64,000 bases of DNA. Source: Inonotus obliquus (Eukaryota; Basidiomycota; Agaricomycetes; Hymenochaetales; Hymenochaetaceae). The stretch covers positions 124,001 through 188,000 of the forward strand of contig JAJHTX010000001.1 in the NCBI GenBank assembly GCA_032164295.1, given 5' to 3'. Below the pieces are notes generated by a model. That model did not search any database, had not been told where the DNA came from, and was given only the letters and a program-made list of their open reading frames with translations. This document shows, piece by piece, positions 62,720 to 64,000 of the stretch (the first letter of the stretch is position 1; each line of letters begins with the position of its first letter). The translations under genes were made by a program, and so were the position numbers.

Positions 62720-64000
62720 TCACGGCTGAAGCGGGTATTTCTGCGTCACTCCCGCTTCTTTGGAAGATTGCTTATTTTCGTTGGGTGATGTGCGACCCGT
62801 ACACGACAGTTCTTTTTTTGACTGAACACTCTCGTCTCCTGAGAAATTTTCACCTCCCTGGCGTCCCTTCCTCGGCGACGGACGGAAGTACGGTTGCGCC
62901 AGCCAATGGGGTAGTATTCGTAAGCTTGTTACTTCATCGACAGCAACAAGGTCGCTGAGCTGCAAATCCCCTCTCCTCACCCTCTCAATCTCTGGGGTAA
63001 CGCGTGCTTCGACCTCGCGAACGATCGCCTCATAGTCATCTAATAGGGCATCCTTGCCCCTCTTCATGCCCACAGTTCCGAGCTTCGTACGAAGGTCTGT
63101 ATGGATACCAAGTGCTGGCCGAAGTAACTTGTATAGATGTCCCTTTATTGCACTTGGATGCGTGGGCGTACGAAGAACTCGTACTATACTGAGGTACTCG
63201 AAAGCGAGGGTCGTGGAGGGTAGGTAAACACCTGCATCGTCGGGGAATGTAAAGAACGCTGATGAAGGATATCGATTATCAATGGACAATGGCTCGACGG
63301 CAGCAAGCGGAAGAGGAATAATTTTGTGGGTATTGAGTAGTATGGTGGGGTTATACAAGTTGGCCTCGGCAGTCATCACAGCATCCGCACCGGTTGCATC
63401 TAAACAGCGTTGAATGTCACCATAAAACAGAATGTTGCCGTTCGCAAAAACTGGAATAGAAACCGCCTTCTTTACGGCACGGATTTTATCCCAATCCGCA
63501 AGACCCTGGTGGACCATCAGATATAGCGAGAGTAAATCCAAGGAGTACGCACAGTATTCTGTCCCCGCTGTTCCCGTGTGCGACCATGACATGTCAGAAT
63601 CTGAGCACCGGCTCTCTCCATCATCTTCGCATACTCCACTGTCTTTTCCATTGTTGGAAAGACACGAAACTTGGCTGTCACGGGTATGGACAGGTTCTCG
63701 TGTAATATATTGACTTGTGATTCATCTCAGTGAGAATCATGACTTGAAGGATGACGAAACGCACTGAGTCGGTAAACCAAGTCCCAGTCGTCCTGTAAAA
63801 AGCATCCATAATGCCCTCTCCTTGCAATATCCTGAGGGCACCCGAAGTTAATATCTACGGCATCACAGTGGGATTCCACCATTCTCGCAGCCTTAAGGAG
63901 TTGTTCCGGCTCATTTGCGGCAAATTGGACAATGAGAGGACGGTCAGCCTGACCACCTTCTTCACCGTGGATAAGATTGAACGCTTGCTCCCTGTAGGTC
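62720..64000 (-). CDS. DUS1: tRNA-dihydrouridine synthase Dus1, N-terminus outside window
   Basis: At least three exons on the minus strand; the N-terminus runs off the right edge. The TIM barrel is clear: [40 protein letters not shown] with the Cys-containing active-site loop, [40 protein letters not shown] and [49 protein letters not shown] and REQRGQNTG point to Dus1, which reduces U16/U17 in the tRNA D-loop using FMN and NADPH. Introns lie at about 63549-63593 and 63712-63765. The C-terminal helical domain ([20 protein letters not shown]) is followed by an 80-residue polar tail ending TQKYPLQP. No frameshift is seen. Confidence 0.9.

Overview
The window is nuclear DNA from a basidiomycete fungus, probably an agaricomycete. 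Genes are close together on both strands and are cut by many introns, mostly 49-60 nt long, so most real genes are visible only after splicing by eye. Products are typically fungal: sugar-porter MFS, GtaA-type glutaminases, Atg101, Tel2, ISWI. I rebuilt most gene models by joining GT-AG (twice GC-AG) introns and checking that reading phase and protein family agree. None of this is supported by transcripts.

Left part (1-16 kb): a decayed ABC-transporter relic; a peroxiredoxin-like gene whose 3' end carries a poly(A)-tailed retrotransposed insert with a 13-bp target-site duplication; then a tandem + strand run of conserved genes: CCT3 (chaperonin), MAU2/SCC4 (cohesin loader), ATG101 (autophagy initiation), a WBP11-like splicing factor and an MFS sugar transporter.

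Middle part (16.5-46 kb): four paralogous secreted or surface glutaminase-A-like genes (16.5, 29.5, 34.4 and 41.6 kb; strands +,-,-,+). They are interleaved with a small double-psi-barrel/expansin-like secreted protein, an RNF10-like RING ligase, an AKTIP/FTS-like E2 variant, a kinase-like protein lacking the catalytic Asp, a small unknown gene and a lysine-methyltransferase-like gene. Three of the four glutaminases end in one transmembrane helix, a cytosolic coiled coil and a PPxY motif. The fourth has lost that tail and ends like a GPI-anchored protein. This family is the most unusual content of the window.

Right part (46-64 kb): an F-box-like/LRR protein, a doubtful small secreted protein, an Rrt8/Lds-like membrane protein, an ISWI remodeler, TEL2 (TTT complex), an ASC-1-type zinc-finger protein and the C-terminal part of DUS1, which runs off the end. 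Several gene-free gaps of 0.5-1.7 kb remain in which I could not support anything.
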